A stretch of 44,468 nt of DNA from Myxococcota bacterium (GCA_020629955.1 JAHDCI010000021.1:3279-47746), one strand, 5' to 3'. Positions 9,109 to 17,862 are shown, numbered from the stretch's first letter. Numbers and translations: made by a program. The notes: generated by a model from the letters alone, not told the origin.

Positions 9109-9609
9109 ATGTCTATGCGCGTCGCTGTTTATCCCGGCTCCTTTGATCCCATCACTCGTGGTCATACCTCGATCCTGAAGAGCGGCCTCGTCGCCTTCGA
9201 CCGAATCGTAATGGCGGTCCTGCACAACCCACGAAAGAACCCTTTGTTCACCGTGGAAGAGCGCAAAGAGCTAATTCGGGAGTCGGTCGTGGAAATGGGG
9301 GAAGACCCCTCGCGGGTGGAGGTCGATGCGTTTGAGGGGCTGCTCGTCGACTATTGCCGCCACAAGAATGCGCGCGTTGTTCTGCGTGGCCTCCGCGCTG
9401 TCGCGGATTTCGAGTACGAACTTCAGATGGCGAATATGAACCGCCACCTGAACGAGAATATTGAGACCGTCTTTATTATGGCCGATGACGCCTACTTCTA
9501 CGTCTCTTCGAACCTGATTAAAGAAGCAGCCCGTCTCGGCGGTGACGTCGACGCCCTCGTACCGGGACCAGTGGCGAAACAGCTCCGCGAGAAGCTCGGC
9601 ACGAAGTAG
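9109..9609 (+). CDS. coaD: Pantetheine-phosphate adenylyltransferase (CoaD)
   Basis: Transfers AMP from ATP to 4'-phosphopantetheine, the penultimate step of coenzyme A synthesis, in the cytoplasm. The 166-residue protein has the nucleotidyltransferase signature [12 protein letters not shown] near residues 8-19, the conserved [19 protein letters not shown], and [19 protein letters not shown] at the end (family consensus SSTLVKE). Length is typical. Two ATG codons, 9109 and 9115, both fit; neither has a strong SD, and [12 protein letters not shown] from 9115 is the more usual family start. It follows repeat copy 1 by 73 bp and is probably monocistronic. Confidence 0.96.
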   Translation: MSMRVAVYPGSFDPITRGHTSILKSGLVAFDRIVMAVLHNPRKNPLFTVEERKELIRESVVEMGEDPSRVEVDAFEGLLVDYCRHKNARVVLRGLRAVADFEYELQMANMNRHLNENIETVFIMADDAYFYVSSNLIKEAARLGGDVDALVPGPVAKQLREKLGTK

Positions 9610-9790
9610 GCCTTCAGGCGCGTTCCAGCAGGCGGGTGAAAAAGGGCCGATTTTGATTCGTTGGATGTTGGTGTGCCCAGATGCGTCCGATGATTTGACT
9701 CGTATTGTACGTACGTGGCGAGAATTGGATCGCGTTTGAGTGCGTGAAATACCGCGAAGCAGTTTCGGACGTTTTTCACCAGCCTGTTAG

Positions 9791-9817
9791 AGCCTCGTCG
9801 TCAACGGCGAGGCTTTC
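9791..9817 (+). terminator. Intrinsic terminator, probably for coaD
   Basis: AGCCTCGTCG at 9791-9800 pairs with CGGCGAGGCT at 9805-9814, with one G-T pair and a TCAA loop, followed by TTTCCTC. It is 180 bp past coaD and 40 bp before the convergent DUF1552 stop. No T-run exists on the other side, so it works for the plus strand only. Confidence 0.6.
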
Positions 9818-9856
9818 CTCGATGGGTTGTCGAAACCAAAAGCGGCGTGGGCCTTT

Positions 9857-11194
9857 TCAGGTCAACGTGATCGGTCCGTCGCAAAGGTCCGCTTCGCCGA
9901 ACGTCGTATCCGGCATCCCGAGACCTTGCATCAGGGAGACAAAGATATCCGCGTGGCCACGGCCTCCCGCGTCCATATGACGGCCCGTACGGACCGCGCC
10001 GCCAAATCCTCCAGCGAGGATATAAGGCATGCGGCGCCATGTGTGTTGGTTGCCGATGCCGCGCTCCTGCTCATTCACCCACACAACGCAGGTATCGTCG
10101 AGGACCGTGCCGCCGCGTCCGTTCTCGACACTATCGAGCGCTTGGAGCAGATGAAGGAAGCGAGTGGCGTACCACGCGTCGATCTCGGTGGACTCTCTTT
10201 GACCCGCCGCATCGCTGATGCCCTTGTGGGAGATCGAGTGATGATTGTTCGAGTGTCCGAGATCGGAGAATCGAACGCCGGATTGGCCGGTGCTCCACTG
10301 GATCGAGGCGACGCGGGTGAGGTCGCATGCCATCGCACGTGCGACCAGGTCGAGTTGCAGCTCCCCGAGCTCTCGATAGTCCCCGGAATCACTTCGATCC
10401 GGGATGTCGCAGGCACGTCCTTCGAATGAATCCAAACGACCGGCGATATCATGGAGCGCGCTCACGTGTGCATCCACGCGTCGCCGGTCTTCGCTGCCGA
10501 GATCGCGTCGGAGCCGCGAGAGCGAGCCTTGTACGCTGCCGAGCATCATCTGACGTCGTCGCTGCAGCCTGGCCGCCGCTTCTCCTTCTGTCGAAAGAGG
10601 TGCGAACACGCGATCGAAGGTCGCCCCCGCACTATGCAGCGGAACCACCGGTTCACCGCGTCCGCGATACGAGATCCGGCTTGGGAGTGATTGTTCGATT
10701 CCTTCAGCGCGTACGCCAACCTCAAGCGAGCGGAACGTAGAATCCCCACCGATCGCGTTGGCCATGTGCTGGTCGATGGAGATACCGCCGGCCGTTCCGT
10801 CCCAGAGGTGCCCAAAGCGGCCGACTCCGTCCGGTCCCTCGACGATCGGACGCGCTGTGAGGGCATGGGCGGTACCAACGTCATGACCGTTGCCTCCATC
10901 GCCGCGCCGTTCGATCGCTGTCCTCATCGAGATTCCATCGAGCAAGAGGAGGCGATCACGCATCGGTTCGAGGGGAGCGAGCGAAGCGCGAAGTCGAAAG
11001 TCCGCGCCGGTGCCATCTGGCCACCACGTGTCGGGATTCGGGCCGCATCCGGTGAAGAAGAAGATCACCTTTCGGTGGTCAACGGCCTGAGCGACGCTCC
11101 GCGATGGCTTTAGCATCGCTTCGAGGAACGGGAGTGAAACCGCTGTGCCCAAGGCACCGCGAAGGAAGGTTCTTCTGCTGAGCTTTTTCTTCAT
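9857..11194 (-). CDS. DUF1552 family Tat-exported protein
   Basis: The 445-residue protein begins with a twin-arginine signal, LSRRTFLRGALGTAVSLPFLEAML (Arg7-Arg8), so it is predicted to be exported folded. Its body follows the DUF1552 pattern: KVIFFFTGCGPNPDTWWPDG, DRLLLLDGISMRT, GGNGHDVGTAHALT, SIDQHMA, and near the end WVNEQERGIGNQHTWRRMPYILAGG with the RHMDAGGRGHADIFVSL end. This resembles alkaline-phosphatase-superfamily proteins, but the activity is unknown. The start overlaps the stop of the DUF1592-type gene (11191-11194), so the two are coupled in one operon, as is usual for this pair in Myxococcota and Planctomycetes. Confidence 0.92.
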   Translation of the reverse strand: MKKKLSRRTFLRGALGTAVSLPFLEAMLKPSRSVAQAVDHRKVIFFFTGCGPNPDTWWPDGTGADFRLRASLAPLEPMRDRLLLLDGISMRTAIERRGDGGNGHDVGTAHALTARPIVEGPDGVGRFGHLWDGTAGGISIDQHMANAIGGDSTFRSLEVGVRAEGIEQSLPSRISYRGRGEPVVPLHSAGATFDRVFAPLSTEGEAAARLQRRRQMMLGSVQGSLSRLRRDLGSEDRRRVDAHVSALHDIAGRLDSFEGRACDIPDRSDSGDYRELGELQLDLVARAMACDLTRVASIQWSTGQSGVRFSDLGHSNNHHSISHKGISDAAGQRESTEIDAWYATRFLHLLQALDSVENGRGGTVLDDTCVVWVNEQERGIGNQHTWRRMPYILAGGFGGAVRTGRHMDAGGRGHADIFVSLMQGLGMPDTTFGEADLCDGPITLT

Positions 11195-12879
11195 TCGCTT
11201 TCCTCCGATGAGGAACCCGTAGGTTCGGGGGGCACGCGGTCTTGGTCCGCGGTTCGATAGAGGAACGCGTCGGTCTGCACCAAGCTGACGATTAGTTCCC
11301 GCACGTTGAAGTTGCTATCTCGGAAACGTTCATAGGAACGCGCGAGTGAGCAGCGGTCGTGCTCCGAGAGCGGGCGGGCATGAAGGTAGTTGAACCAGTG
11401 TTCTACGAAACAGGTCTGCGCTTGGGGGCTACCCACCAGCTGCTGCGCCAAATCGGGAGCGCCGTCGAACTCGCCTTCGGTATCGAAGTGCGCGAATTCA
11501 CCCGTGGCGTCGATCGGGAGGCCCTGCTCGGTTTCTCGGTACACCCCGGCGGCATCGAAATGCTCGAATGCGAACCCGAGAGGATCGAAACGCGCGTGGC
11601 AATCCTGGCAGTTCGGGTCGGAGCGATGCGCCGCCAATCGCTCACGAGTCGTCAAGTTGGGATCGGGATCGGGCGGGGTTGTATCGAGACCTTCGGGGAC
11701 GTCCGGAACGGAACCGCACTGCAATGATCCTCGGACAAACATTCCGCGATGAATCGGGGAGGTCTCGTGGAAACGTGCGCGCGGTGCAAGCACGCTTCCT
11801 TGGGTCAGCATGCCGGAATGGTAGTTCGGATCGAGATCGACCCGTTCGAATGTATCTCCCGAGGGACCGCTCACTCCGTAGTACTCCGCGAGATCGCGGT
11901 TCATCATCGACCATGGCGCGGTCATCAACGTTTCCCAGCTCCCGTCCCCCTCAATCATGACCTCGTGCACAAAAGCTTGGGTTTCGGCTCGAAAAAGCGC
12001 GGCTACCTCTGGAGAGAATTCCGGGAAAAGCTCCGGGTCCTTCTCAAGGCCCTCGGTGTGGTCGAGTTCGAGTAGCTTCGCGAAGAAGCCCTGCATCATC
12101 CGCTCGGCATTCGGATTCTCGAGCATTGTCGCCGCCATTTCGGCGACGCCTTCGTCGGTGGAGAGGGCTCCGCCCGCGGTGGCATCCTGGAGTGCTTCGT
12201 CGGGCGGTGAACCGAAGATGAAAAACGATAGTCGTGTGGCGATTTCCCAGTCACTCAGACGAAGCACTTCGCCCGAACCGACGCCTCGTTCCACGCGGTA
12301 GAGGAAATCGGGCGACTGCAAGACGGTCTCGATCAAGAGCATGACGCCTTCGCGTTCGGACAGCTCCGACTTCCCCATCGCATACAAATCTCGAAGCTCG
12401 TTTCGTTCGTCTTCGGTAATCGGACGCCTGAACGCACGGCTTGTGAAACGGTCGATAAAGTCGTGGACGCAATCATCGTTCAACTCGCAGCCCAGGGTAT
12501 TCGCGAGTTCATCGCCCTCAGTCGCACGTGCAGAGATTTCCTCGGCGGCCGCCATATACTGCTCGGCCAAAAGTGCGGAGACGATACGCGTGTCGGCGCT
12601 CGCGTCACGCTCGTCGTCGATGAGGCGCTGCGCGGGATGGGAGTCGTCGCCGAGAAGCTGAAGCACGCTCTGATCGTATTCGTCCACGGTCAGGCGTCGC
12701 AGTGGAGCGCGCCCCGGGGAGCGATCTCCCTCACAAACATCTTCGGCTTCCGGGGGCACGAATGGCTCCGGCTCATTGACCTCCGGGATCATTGGGCCGC
12801 CTCCTCCAGGATCCTCGATTTCCCCACTGCACGCGAGGGTGAGGCATAACGTGAGCGACAGGTGTGTTCTCCGAAGCAT
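11191..12879 (-). CDS. DUF1592/DUF1588/DUF1585-type lipoprotein with CxxCH
   Basis: The 562-residue protein has a lipoprotein signal, LSLTLCLTLACSGE. The order of modules is the family standard: DUF1587-like (RLTVDEYDQSVLQLLGDD), DUF1595 (FTSRAFRRPITEDERNELRD), DUF1592 (LQSPDFLYRVERG and the long helical part), DUF1588 (APRARFHETSPIHRGMFVRG, LQCG) and DUF1585 (RDSNFNVRELIVSLVQTDAF). DPNCQDCHARFDPLGFAFE contains a CxxCH sequence, a possible c-type haem site. Members of this set are exported and co-occur with DUF1552 proteins; they are suspected to act together in envelope electron transfer or polymer breakdown, unproven. An extended -10-like TGCTAACGT lies 9 nt before the start. Confidence 0.92.
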   Translation of the reverse strand: MLRRTHLSLTLCLTLACSGEIEDPGGGGPMIPEVNEPEPFVPPEAEDVCEGDRSPGRAPLRRLTVDEYDQSVLQLLGDDSHPAQRLIDDERDASADTRIVSALLAEQYMAAAEEISARATEGDELANTLGCELNDDCVHDFIDRFTSRAFRRPITEDERNELRDLYAMGKSELSEREGVMLLIETVLQSPDFLYRVERGVGSGEVLRLSDWEIATRLSFFIFGSPPDEALQDATAGGALSTDEGVAEMAATMLENPNAERMMQGFFAKLLELDHTEGLEKDPELFPEFSPEVAALFRAETQAFVHEVMIEGDGSWETLMTAPWSMMNRDLAEYYGVSGPSGDTFERVDLDPNYHSGMLTQGSVLAPRARFHETSPIHRGMFVRGSLQCGSVPDVPEGLDTTPPDPDPNLTTRERLAAHRSDPNCQDCHARFDPLGFAFEHFDAAGVYRETEQGLPIDATGEFAHFDTEGEFDGAPDLAQQLVGSPQAQTCFVEHWFNYLHARPLSEHDRCSLARSYERFRDSNFNVRELIVSLVQTDAFLYRTADQDRVPPEPTGSSSEESE

Positions 12880-12960
12880 CCGTTGTAAACGTTAGCAAGA
12901 ATGGTGCTCACTTCGCGCGCCAATTTTCGATGATGTTTCGCTAGGGAAGTGAATGTTATT

Positions 12961-12978
12961 TGGGGGCTTTTGCCCCCA
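12961..12978. promoter_or_regulatory. Perfect stem-loop in the divergent spacer
   Basis: TGGGGGC at 12961-12967 pairs perfectly with GCCCCCA at 12972-12978 around TTTT. There is no T-run on either side, so it is not a standard terminator. It lies between the DUF1592-type gene and plsY and could be a regulatory hairpin for either leader. Nothing else recognisable sits in this 198-bp spacer apart from the -10-like sequence before plsY. Confidence 0.3.
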
Positions 12979-13062
12979 GGTGGGGCCTGCGCTTCCGGAT
13001 CGCGGGCCCCGAGCCTCGCTCGGAGCTCTTGGGAGGGGGCTCTCGGGACTGTCACACGATCC

Positions 13063-13071
13063 TGCTACACC
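13063..13071 (+). promoter_or_regulatory. Extended -10-like element for plsY
   Basis: TGCTACACC ends 6 nt before the GTG start at 13078, with no SD between. The TG extension and spacing resemble thiS at 29654. The hexamer itself is a poor match to TATAAT and I see no -35, so this is tentative. Confidence 0.3.
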
Positions 13072-13077
13072 TGAGCT

Positions 13078-13689
13078 GTGCTCCCCTCCATTCTCATTTG
13101 CGTCGGCGCCTACCTGCTCGGAAGCGTGCTCTTTGCGGAGCTTTTTGCCCGGCGACGCGGGATCGATCTTTCTCAGATCGGTAGCGGGAATCCAGGCGCA
13201 ACCAACGCCGCTCGCGCGATGGGAAGGAGGGTGGGGCGATACGTGCTTCTGCTCGATTTTGCGAAGGGGGCGGCCGTCGCGCTACTCGCAACTTATTGGT
13301 TTGAGGAGCTTCCGCGGGCGCTCGCTCCTTTTCTATGCGTGCTGGGGCACTGTTATCCATTTCATCGATGGCCGGGGGGAAGGGCGGGCGGAAAGGGAGT
13401 GGCAACATCTCTTGGAGTTCTGCTCGTTTGTGTTCCCCCTGCGGGGTTGGCCGCGCTCCTCACGTTCGGAATCACGAAGCGGCAGACGGGATTCACAAGT
13501 CTTGGATCGCTGCTGGGCGCAGGCGCCGCCGTCTCGGTTACGTTGGCTACCTACTTCTTCGACCTCTTGCCAAGTCTCCCGATGACGCTCATGACGGTGG
13601 GGCTTTTCTCTCTGATTCTATGGCGACATCGCACGAATATTCGAAGGCTCCGCGAGGGGACCGAACCCCGCGAAGGGGATACGCGATGA
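13078..13689 (+). CDS. plsY: Acyl-phosphate:glycerol-3-phosphate acyltransferase PlsY
   Basis: Inner-membrane enzyme that acylates glycerol 3-phosphate from acyl phosphate at the first committed step of phospholipid synthesis. The 203-residue protein has the conserved first loop, GSGNPGATNAARAMG (around 36-50), the second DFAKG, then VLGHCYPFHRWPGGRAGGKGVAT, the acyl-phosphate/glycerol-phosphate binding loop. Hydrophobic spans are spread over the length, as expected for five transmembrane segments. The C-terminal tail RLREGTEPREGDTR is short and charged. GTG start. The stop overlaps the next gene's start (ATGA at 13686), so the next lipoprotein is translationally coupled. Confidence 0.95.
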   Translation: MLPSILICVGAYLLGSVLFAELFARRRGIDLSQIGSGNPGATNAARAMGRRVGRYVLLLDFAKGAAVALLATYWFEELPRALAPFLCVLGHCYPFHRWPGGRAGGKGVATSLGVLLVCVPPAGLAALLTFGITKRQTGFTSLGSLLGAGAAVSVTLATYFFDLLPSLPMTLMTVGLFSLILWRHRTNIRRLREGTEPREGDTR

Positions 13690-15734
13690 GCGTGCGCGCC
13701 ATCGCCGCGTCCCTCGCGGCACTGACGCTGTTCGGCTGTGGTGGAGCGACCCCGTCGCCGAACAACGCTGCCGACAGAGTGGAGGAACGGGTTGATGTCG
13801 AGGAGGTCGACGGCCTGAGCATCGTCCGCACCGGAAGTGGTCGACGGGCCACGCTTTTTCTGGACGTCGGAAGTCTGGACGCGCAGCCGCCCGGACTAGC
13901 GCAGCTTGCACTCTCCGTCGCGGCACACGCCAGTGGCATTGAGCTTGAGCGAGCCGCCGTCTTTCCGGAGCACTCCCGGGTTGAGCTCATCCTCACAAAT
14001 GAAAGCGATGCGACCCGATTCGTTGTCTCCCTGCTCGCACCCGAGCGCTGCGAAGAGGACGCGCTCCAGCGCGCACGACAGCACTTTCGGAATTCGCGAA
14101 ATGCGCTTCGCGCCGATCTTGATCGGAGAAGCGAAACCCTCGCGCTGGTCGCCTTGCTTGGAGGTGGGGCCGATGTGTTCTCCGGCGACGAAAACGAGGT
14201 GAACTGCGCTGCAATAGAATCGTTTTGGCAAGCTCACTACGGTCCCGAACGAGCTCTTCTTGCGGGAGGGCTATCCGAGGCTTTGGTGAGTGCGCTCAGC
14301 GGCCAGGGGATTCGTTCTGCGGACCGGGAGACGCCCTCCATCGACTTGCCACGGCCACGCGGAAGCGACGCAGAGCGGGGACCGCTTGGGGCGTTGAGTG
14401 CCATTGTTGGTCACCCAAACTTGGCTTCCGCGCACGCGGCTGCGACGCGAAGCGCTCGCTCGAGGCGGGCTCGTTTCGCGGAGGCGCGGCTCTCACCCGT
14501 TGGCCCTCTCGTCGTCTTTTCGGGGGTTCGGGACCGACGCTGGATCGAATTTTCTGGAGCCATCGGGCGTCAATCCTCCCCCCCATGGCGTAGTGCCGTC
14601 GACCGCGCGAGGGACGTCTGGTTGACCGAACGCGGACGAGTTCGCGCCGAACCTGTGGACGACATCGGCGTGGTTTACGGACACGTCTGCGCTGAGGATG
14701 AGAGCCGCTTTGAGGACGAAGCACCATGCGATGCTCTGACTACGCTCGCTGCACCCGAGGTCTTTGTGCAACCGAGCCCGGACGCTCCAACCTTGAGTGT
14801 TCTTTTTTCACCGGGAGAAGTGCACGCCCATCATGTTGCATGGGGCATGCAGGTCGCCGAGCGATGCGGTGGTCGCGCCCGTTTCGAGGGCGACGCGCTT
14901 TTTCTAAGTTTCGCTGGTGGCGATGCGTCTTCCCTCGAAGCGTTTGCCGATTGTGTTGCGACCCCTCTTCACGGAGATTCTCCGGTACGGGCCGCGCTGC
15001 TCGACCGCACGCCCGAGTGGCTCCGCGCTTCGGCGCGCACGCTTTCTCCGAGCGCGCCCGGATGGATCGCTCCGACCGTGCCGCGCGCTCAGATGCCGAT
15101 GGATCTCGCGGAGGTTGGAGAGACCTTGCGGAGCGGGAAAGTCCGCGTTGCGGTCCGCGCTCCGTTTGACGCGCAGGCGCTTGCGCAGAGCATCTTGGTC
15201 ACCATTCAAATCCCTGCATCGTCAACGCTCCCACCGGTGGTTCCGAGTGAGCCCTTGCCCTTTTCGGCAACGCTTTCGGACGCGCCCGAGGGGATGGCCG
15301 ATGTGGTTGTGGCGTTCCGAAGCGCCGGCGTATCCCGGCAATCCGCGCGGGCCTTCGTCCGGTCGCTGGCTCGCCTACTCGAAGCGCAGTCGGAACTCCG
15401 AGGCGTTCGCTTTGGAGAGACTCGATACGGTACGAGTTCGAGCTTTGCCTTCGGTCTGGTCGCGATTCGTACAAACGCCGATCTGATCGATGCTTTCCCA
15501 AATCGCCTAGACGCTGCGCTCTCTTCGGTTGCGTGCGATGAGGAGGAAGCGAACCGGTTCGCGGCAGAAGAAAGCGCCGATGCGCTCCTTCAGACAGAGG
15601 CTCTTCTGCGCCCTCTTCGGCGAAGCGATGTATGTGCGGGGGTTGATGCTCTTCGTCGAAGCACGCCCTCTATCACGATCTCACGGTCTCAGCCGGCCGA
15701 CGCTTTCGAACGTTATCAGCGCCGCCGTCGATGA
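13686..15734 (+). CDS. Lipoprotein with M16-peptidase-like layout, no zinc motif
   Basis: The 682-residue protein has signal and lipobox AALTLFGCGG, so it is lipid-anchored. The mature start resembles M16 peptidases: DGLSIVRTGSGRRATLFLDVGSLDAQPPGLAQLALSVAAHA is like the strand-turn-helix where M16 enzymes carry G-LAH-LEH. Here the HxxEH zinc ligand motif is absent. The second half contains further beta-strand/helix modules, as in the four-domain M16 layout, but the distant match is only by eye. If correct, this is a non-catalytic M16 homologue in the envelope. ATG 13686 is favoured as it gives the signal peptide; it overlaps the plsY stop. Convergent with the DCC gene, 15 bp apart. Confidence 0.6.
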   Translation: MSVRAIAASLAALTLFGCGGATPSPNNAADRVEERVDVEEVDGLSIVRTGSGRRATLFLDVGSLDAQPPGLAQLALSVAAHASGIELERAAVFPEHSRVELILTNESDATRFVVSLLAPERCEEDALQRARQHFRNSRNALRADLDRRSETLALVALLGGGADVFSGDENEVNCAAIESFWQAHYGPERALLAGGLSEALVSALSGQGIRSADRETPSIDLPRPRGSDAERGPLGALSAIVGHPNLASAHAAATRSARSRRARFAEARLSPVGPLVVFSGVRDRRWIEFSGAIGRQSSPPWRSAVDRARDVWLTERGRVRAEPVDDIGVVYGHVCAEDESRFEDEAPCDALTTLAAPEVFVQPSPDAPTLSVLFSPGEVHAHHVAWGMQVAERCGGRARFEGDALFLSFAGGDASSLEAFADCVATPLHGDSPVRAALLDRTPEWLRASARTLSPSAPGWIAPTVPRAQMPMDLAEVGETLRSGKVRVAVRAPFDAQALAQSILVTIQIPASSTLPPVVPSEPLPFSATLSDAPEGMADVVVAFRSAGVSRQSARAFVRSLARLLEAQSELRGVRFGETRYGTSSSFAFGLVAIRTNADLIDAFPNRLDAALSSVACDEEEANRFAAEESADALLQTEALLRPLRRSDVCAGVDALRRSTPSITISRSQPADAFERYQRRRR

Positions 15735-15749
15735 CCTCGCGCTCGGCTC

Positions 15750-16136
15750 TCAGCCTGGAACTTCGCAGACTTCGTCCTCGCAGCGCCCCGTGAGCTTCAA
15801 ACGGTTTTTTGCGAAGAGGGTGTATCCAAGGTCCGCCAAATGAGACACGCCCGGCAGTTTCGTTAGCGAGACGAGTGCTCCAAATCCAATCGCGTCATAC
15901 ACGCGGCGGAAGACTTCAACCCCCTCAATCCACGTACCATCCGGAAGGCGTCCGTGAATCCGCGCCATCAGGTCATCGTGCGTTTTCCCGTAGCTCGCGG
16001 CGTCGAACCCGGGTGCGGCGATGTCGGTGAAGAGGATCTTGTCCTTCTTATCCTTCCGCATCAGCATCCGAACTTCGCGCATGCACAGAGGACAATCGCC
16101 GTCGTAAAACATCTCGACTTGGTGGGAAGAGGCCAT
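15750..16136 (-). CDS. DUF393/DCC-family thiol oxidoreductase-like protein
   Basis: The 128-residue protein starts at 16136 (MASSHQ), since the DCC motif begins near the N-terminus and GAGATC precedes it; a start at 16175 would add an unconserved tail. It has [16 protein letters not shown], the DxxCPxC signature of the DCC family, followed by a thioredoxin-like arrangement with [34 protein letters not shown] and [19 protein letters not shown]. Family members are predicted thiol-disulfide oxidoreductases; the substrate is unknown. The CEDEVCEVP tail adds two cysteines. Stand-alone gene; no signal peptide, so cytoplasmic. Confidence 0.9.
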   Translation of the reverse strand: MASSHQVEMFYDGDCPLCMREVRMLMRKDKKDKILFTDIAAPGFDAASYGKTHDDLMARIHGRLPDGTWIEGVEVFRRVYDAIGFGALVSLTKLPGVSHLADLGYTLFAKNRLKLTGRCEDEVCEVPG

Positions 16137-16223
16137 GCTTGATCTCTGGAGCCGAGCCAGCTGCTTGCAAGGCATTTACGAGGTGAAAGCTGACGCTCCT
16201 CACATCTTGCGCGGCGAAGAGTG

Positions 16224-16229
16224 TAGGGT
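16224..16229 (+). promoter_or_regulatory. -10-like TAGGGT at leaderless spacing
   Basis: TAGGGT ends 6 nt before ATG 16236. GAGG directly abuts the start, too close for a working SD. No convincing -35. Part of the TAnnnT series described in the findings. Confidence 0.35.
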
Positions 16230-16235
16230 TCGAGG

Positions 16236-16979
16236 ATGAGCGCCGAAGATGAGATGGGCACCTCCCTGGTCGATGTACGGGTCTCCGCGATTGCCGCGAT
16301 GCTCGAACCCGGATTGACGCTGGCCCGGATCGCGCGCGTGCCTCTCGATGACCTAAGAGAGCTGGTCAGCACAGGCTACTTTCGCTCGATGCGGGACCGC
16401 GGCTACTCGTGGACAAAAGTGGCGGACCGGATGCGGAAGAGTCGGCGAACGGTCGCGCAGCTTGCGAAGACGGCGGGAGAAGACGACACGCTCGTGATCA
16501 CGGATGTGCTTCGACTCCAGCGTCACCTTGTCCGGCTCGCGGCAGCTCAAACCGCTGTCACGGATTTGCCGGAGCGACTGCCCGAATATGAGTCCGTGGC
16601 GGTCGAGCGAGAACTGCAGGCGCTAAACGACCAGGGCGTGGTGCAGGTTGAGGATGGTAACGTGGTCCTCGGTCGAGGCTTCGTGGATATGGTCGGCGAT
16701 GGGTGGGATAAAAAGCTCGCTTCGCTGAGGCACTTCGCGGAGAGCGTTGGGCAGACAGTTTACCGCCGATTTTTTCAGCCGGGGGCGTCGGACACGGCGA
16801 TGGCGCGTGTGCTCTCCTTTTCGGTGGCTGCCGACGAGTTTGAGTCGTTGATGGCCGATATCTACGCGTTGATTGAGGACCGCGTGGTCGAGGCGGACGC
16901 CCGAGCCGGGGAGGGCGGCGTCTCCGCTTCCCTTGTGTTCTCCGCTGTTCGAACTCCGACCGACGTTCATTGGCGATAG
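16236..16979 (+). CDS. Putative HTH-containing regulator
   Basis: A 247-residue cytoplasmic-looking protein. The segment GYFRSMRDRGYSWTKVADRMRKSRRTVAQLAK near 48-79 has the helix-turn-helix pattern (SWTKVADRMRKSRRTVAQL), and ERELQALNDQGVVQVEDGNVVLGRGFV (about 129-155) resembles a winged-helix wing. The second half, with FAESVGQTVYRRFF and SFSVAADEFESLMADIYALIEDRV, looks like the helical tail of proteins annotated DUF6502, which share this N-terminal arrangement. I cannot place it firmly. No domain for a ligand or phosphorylation is visible. The next gene begins 128 bp downstream with its own strong SD. Confidence 0.55.
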   Translation: MSAEDEMGTSLVDVRVSAIAAMLEPGLTLARIARVPLDDLRELVSTGYFRSMRDRGYSWTKVADRMRKSRRTVAQLAKTAGEDDTLVITDVLRLQRHLVRLAAAQTAVTDLPERLPEYESVAVERELQALNDQGVVQVEDGNVVLGRGFVDMVGDGWDKKLASLRHFAESVGQTVYRRFFQPGASDTAMARVLSFSVAADEFESLMADIYALIEDRVVEADARAGEGGVSASLVFSAVRTPTDVHWR

Positions 16980-17091
16980 CTCGTGAGCAAATGCTCAACG
17001 TTTTTAGTGCTTTCGGTATGTGGCGGATTGGGTGCAAAAGATTGCACCAATGGTTTCGTGCACGATCGCGAACTCGCCTCAATCTGAGTTT

Positions 17092-17097
17092 AGGAGG
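17092..17097 (+). promoter_or_regulatory. Shine-Dalgarno deciding the 17108 start
   Basis: AGGAGG lies 10 nt before ATG 17108, the strongest SD in the first half of the window. It rules out the longer in-frame extension that begins inside the preceding gene. Confidence 0.75.
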
Positions 17098-17107
17098 ATT
17101 TCAGCTC

Positions 17108-17818
17108 ATGAAACACATTGTCTTTTTCTTAGCCGCGCTCGCCCTCACGGCGTGCTCATCGACCCCCGAAGCCATCGACTGCGGCGAAGGAGGGGTCTAC
17201 CACTACGACGGTGACTACGCGTATTGCAGTTATGTCGTGGTGCGCGGTGGCTTCCGCTGCCCGGAGTCGCTCACCAACTTGATCATGCGCGGCGAAGAAG
17301 CGGTTTGCACCGACCGCGGAGATGCGGATGAGATGATGCTGCCGCCCGAGGTCTGCGCTCGAGTGAGCTGGTGCGAGAGCATGGGCGATGGTGGTATTCC
17401 GGATGCGGGCATGGACGCGGACGTGGACGCGGATACCAGCGAACCAGACTGCTCGGCGGTGGAGGCTGGCGACACATGCCCCTCACATCATGAAGGAGAG
17501 TTCTGTGGCGAAGTTCCGCGATGTGGTGGTGGACTTGTCCTCAACTGCTCGGGCGGAACATGGCAAGAGAGCGAAGTCGGACGAGCGCCATGTTTCGAGT
17601 GCGGCTCGGAGGAAAACGGGACCGACTGCCGTGTCGACCTACGCGAGTTCTGCATCCAGACCGCAAACGACGCGCTACCAGGTCCCGAGTTCGAATATAG
17701 CTGCGGCACGCTTCCGGAGGATTGCTCCGAGTGCGGCTGTCTCTCCGCGGAATTCCCCGAATCCACCGACTGCACTGAGTCCGGAGGCAACCTTACGCTT
17801 TCCTTCCCGGGCGGCTGA
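17108..17818 (+). CDS. Cys-rich lipoprotein of unknown function
   Basis: A 236-residue protein with signal MKHIVFFLAALALTACSS and lipobox LTAC. The mature protein has roughly 20 cysteines. An N-terminal part (DCGEGGVYHYDGDYAYC, then CPESLTNL) is followed by an Asp-rich linker (DAGMDADVDADTSEPDC) and a C-terminal Cys-rich module (CGEVPRCGGGLVLNCSGGTWQ). This linker-plus-disulfide style is common among myxobacterial surface lipoproteins and suggests folding outside the inner membrane. No enzyme motif. Convergent with the next Cys-rich lipoprotein and separated from it by a bidirectional terminator. Confidence 0.75.
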   Translation: MKHIVFFLAALALTACSSTPEAIDCGEGGVYHYDGDYAYCSYVVVRGGFRCPESLTNLIMRGEEAVCTDRGDADEMMLPPEVCARVSWCESMGDGGIPDAGMDADVDADTSEPDCSAVEAGDTCPSHHEGEFCGEVPRCGGGLVLNCSGGTWQESEVGRAPCFECGSEENGTDCRVDLREFCIQTANDALPGPEFEYSCGTLPEDCSECGCLSAEFPESTDCTESGGNLTLSFPGG

Positions 17819-17828
17819 ACGTCGCAAG

Positions 17829-17862
17829 AAAAAAGGCCCGGAGAGATCCGGGCCTTTTTTTT
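17829..17862. terminator. Bidirectional intrinsic terminator with GAGA loop
   Basis: GGCCCGGA (17835-17842) pairs with TCCGGGCC (17847-17854) around GAGA, a GNRA tetraloop. A6 at 17829-17834 and T8 at 17855-17862 flank it and extend the stem, so it ends transcription from both the gene at 17108 and the minus-strand gene ending at 17898. Confidence 0.9.

Noticed and set aside
12961-12978. Terminator for the DUF1592-type or plsY gene
   Set aside because: Perfect stem but no T-run on either side and located before, not after, both genes.
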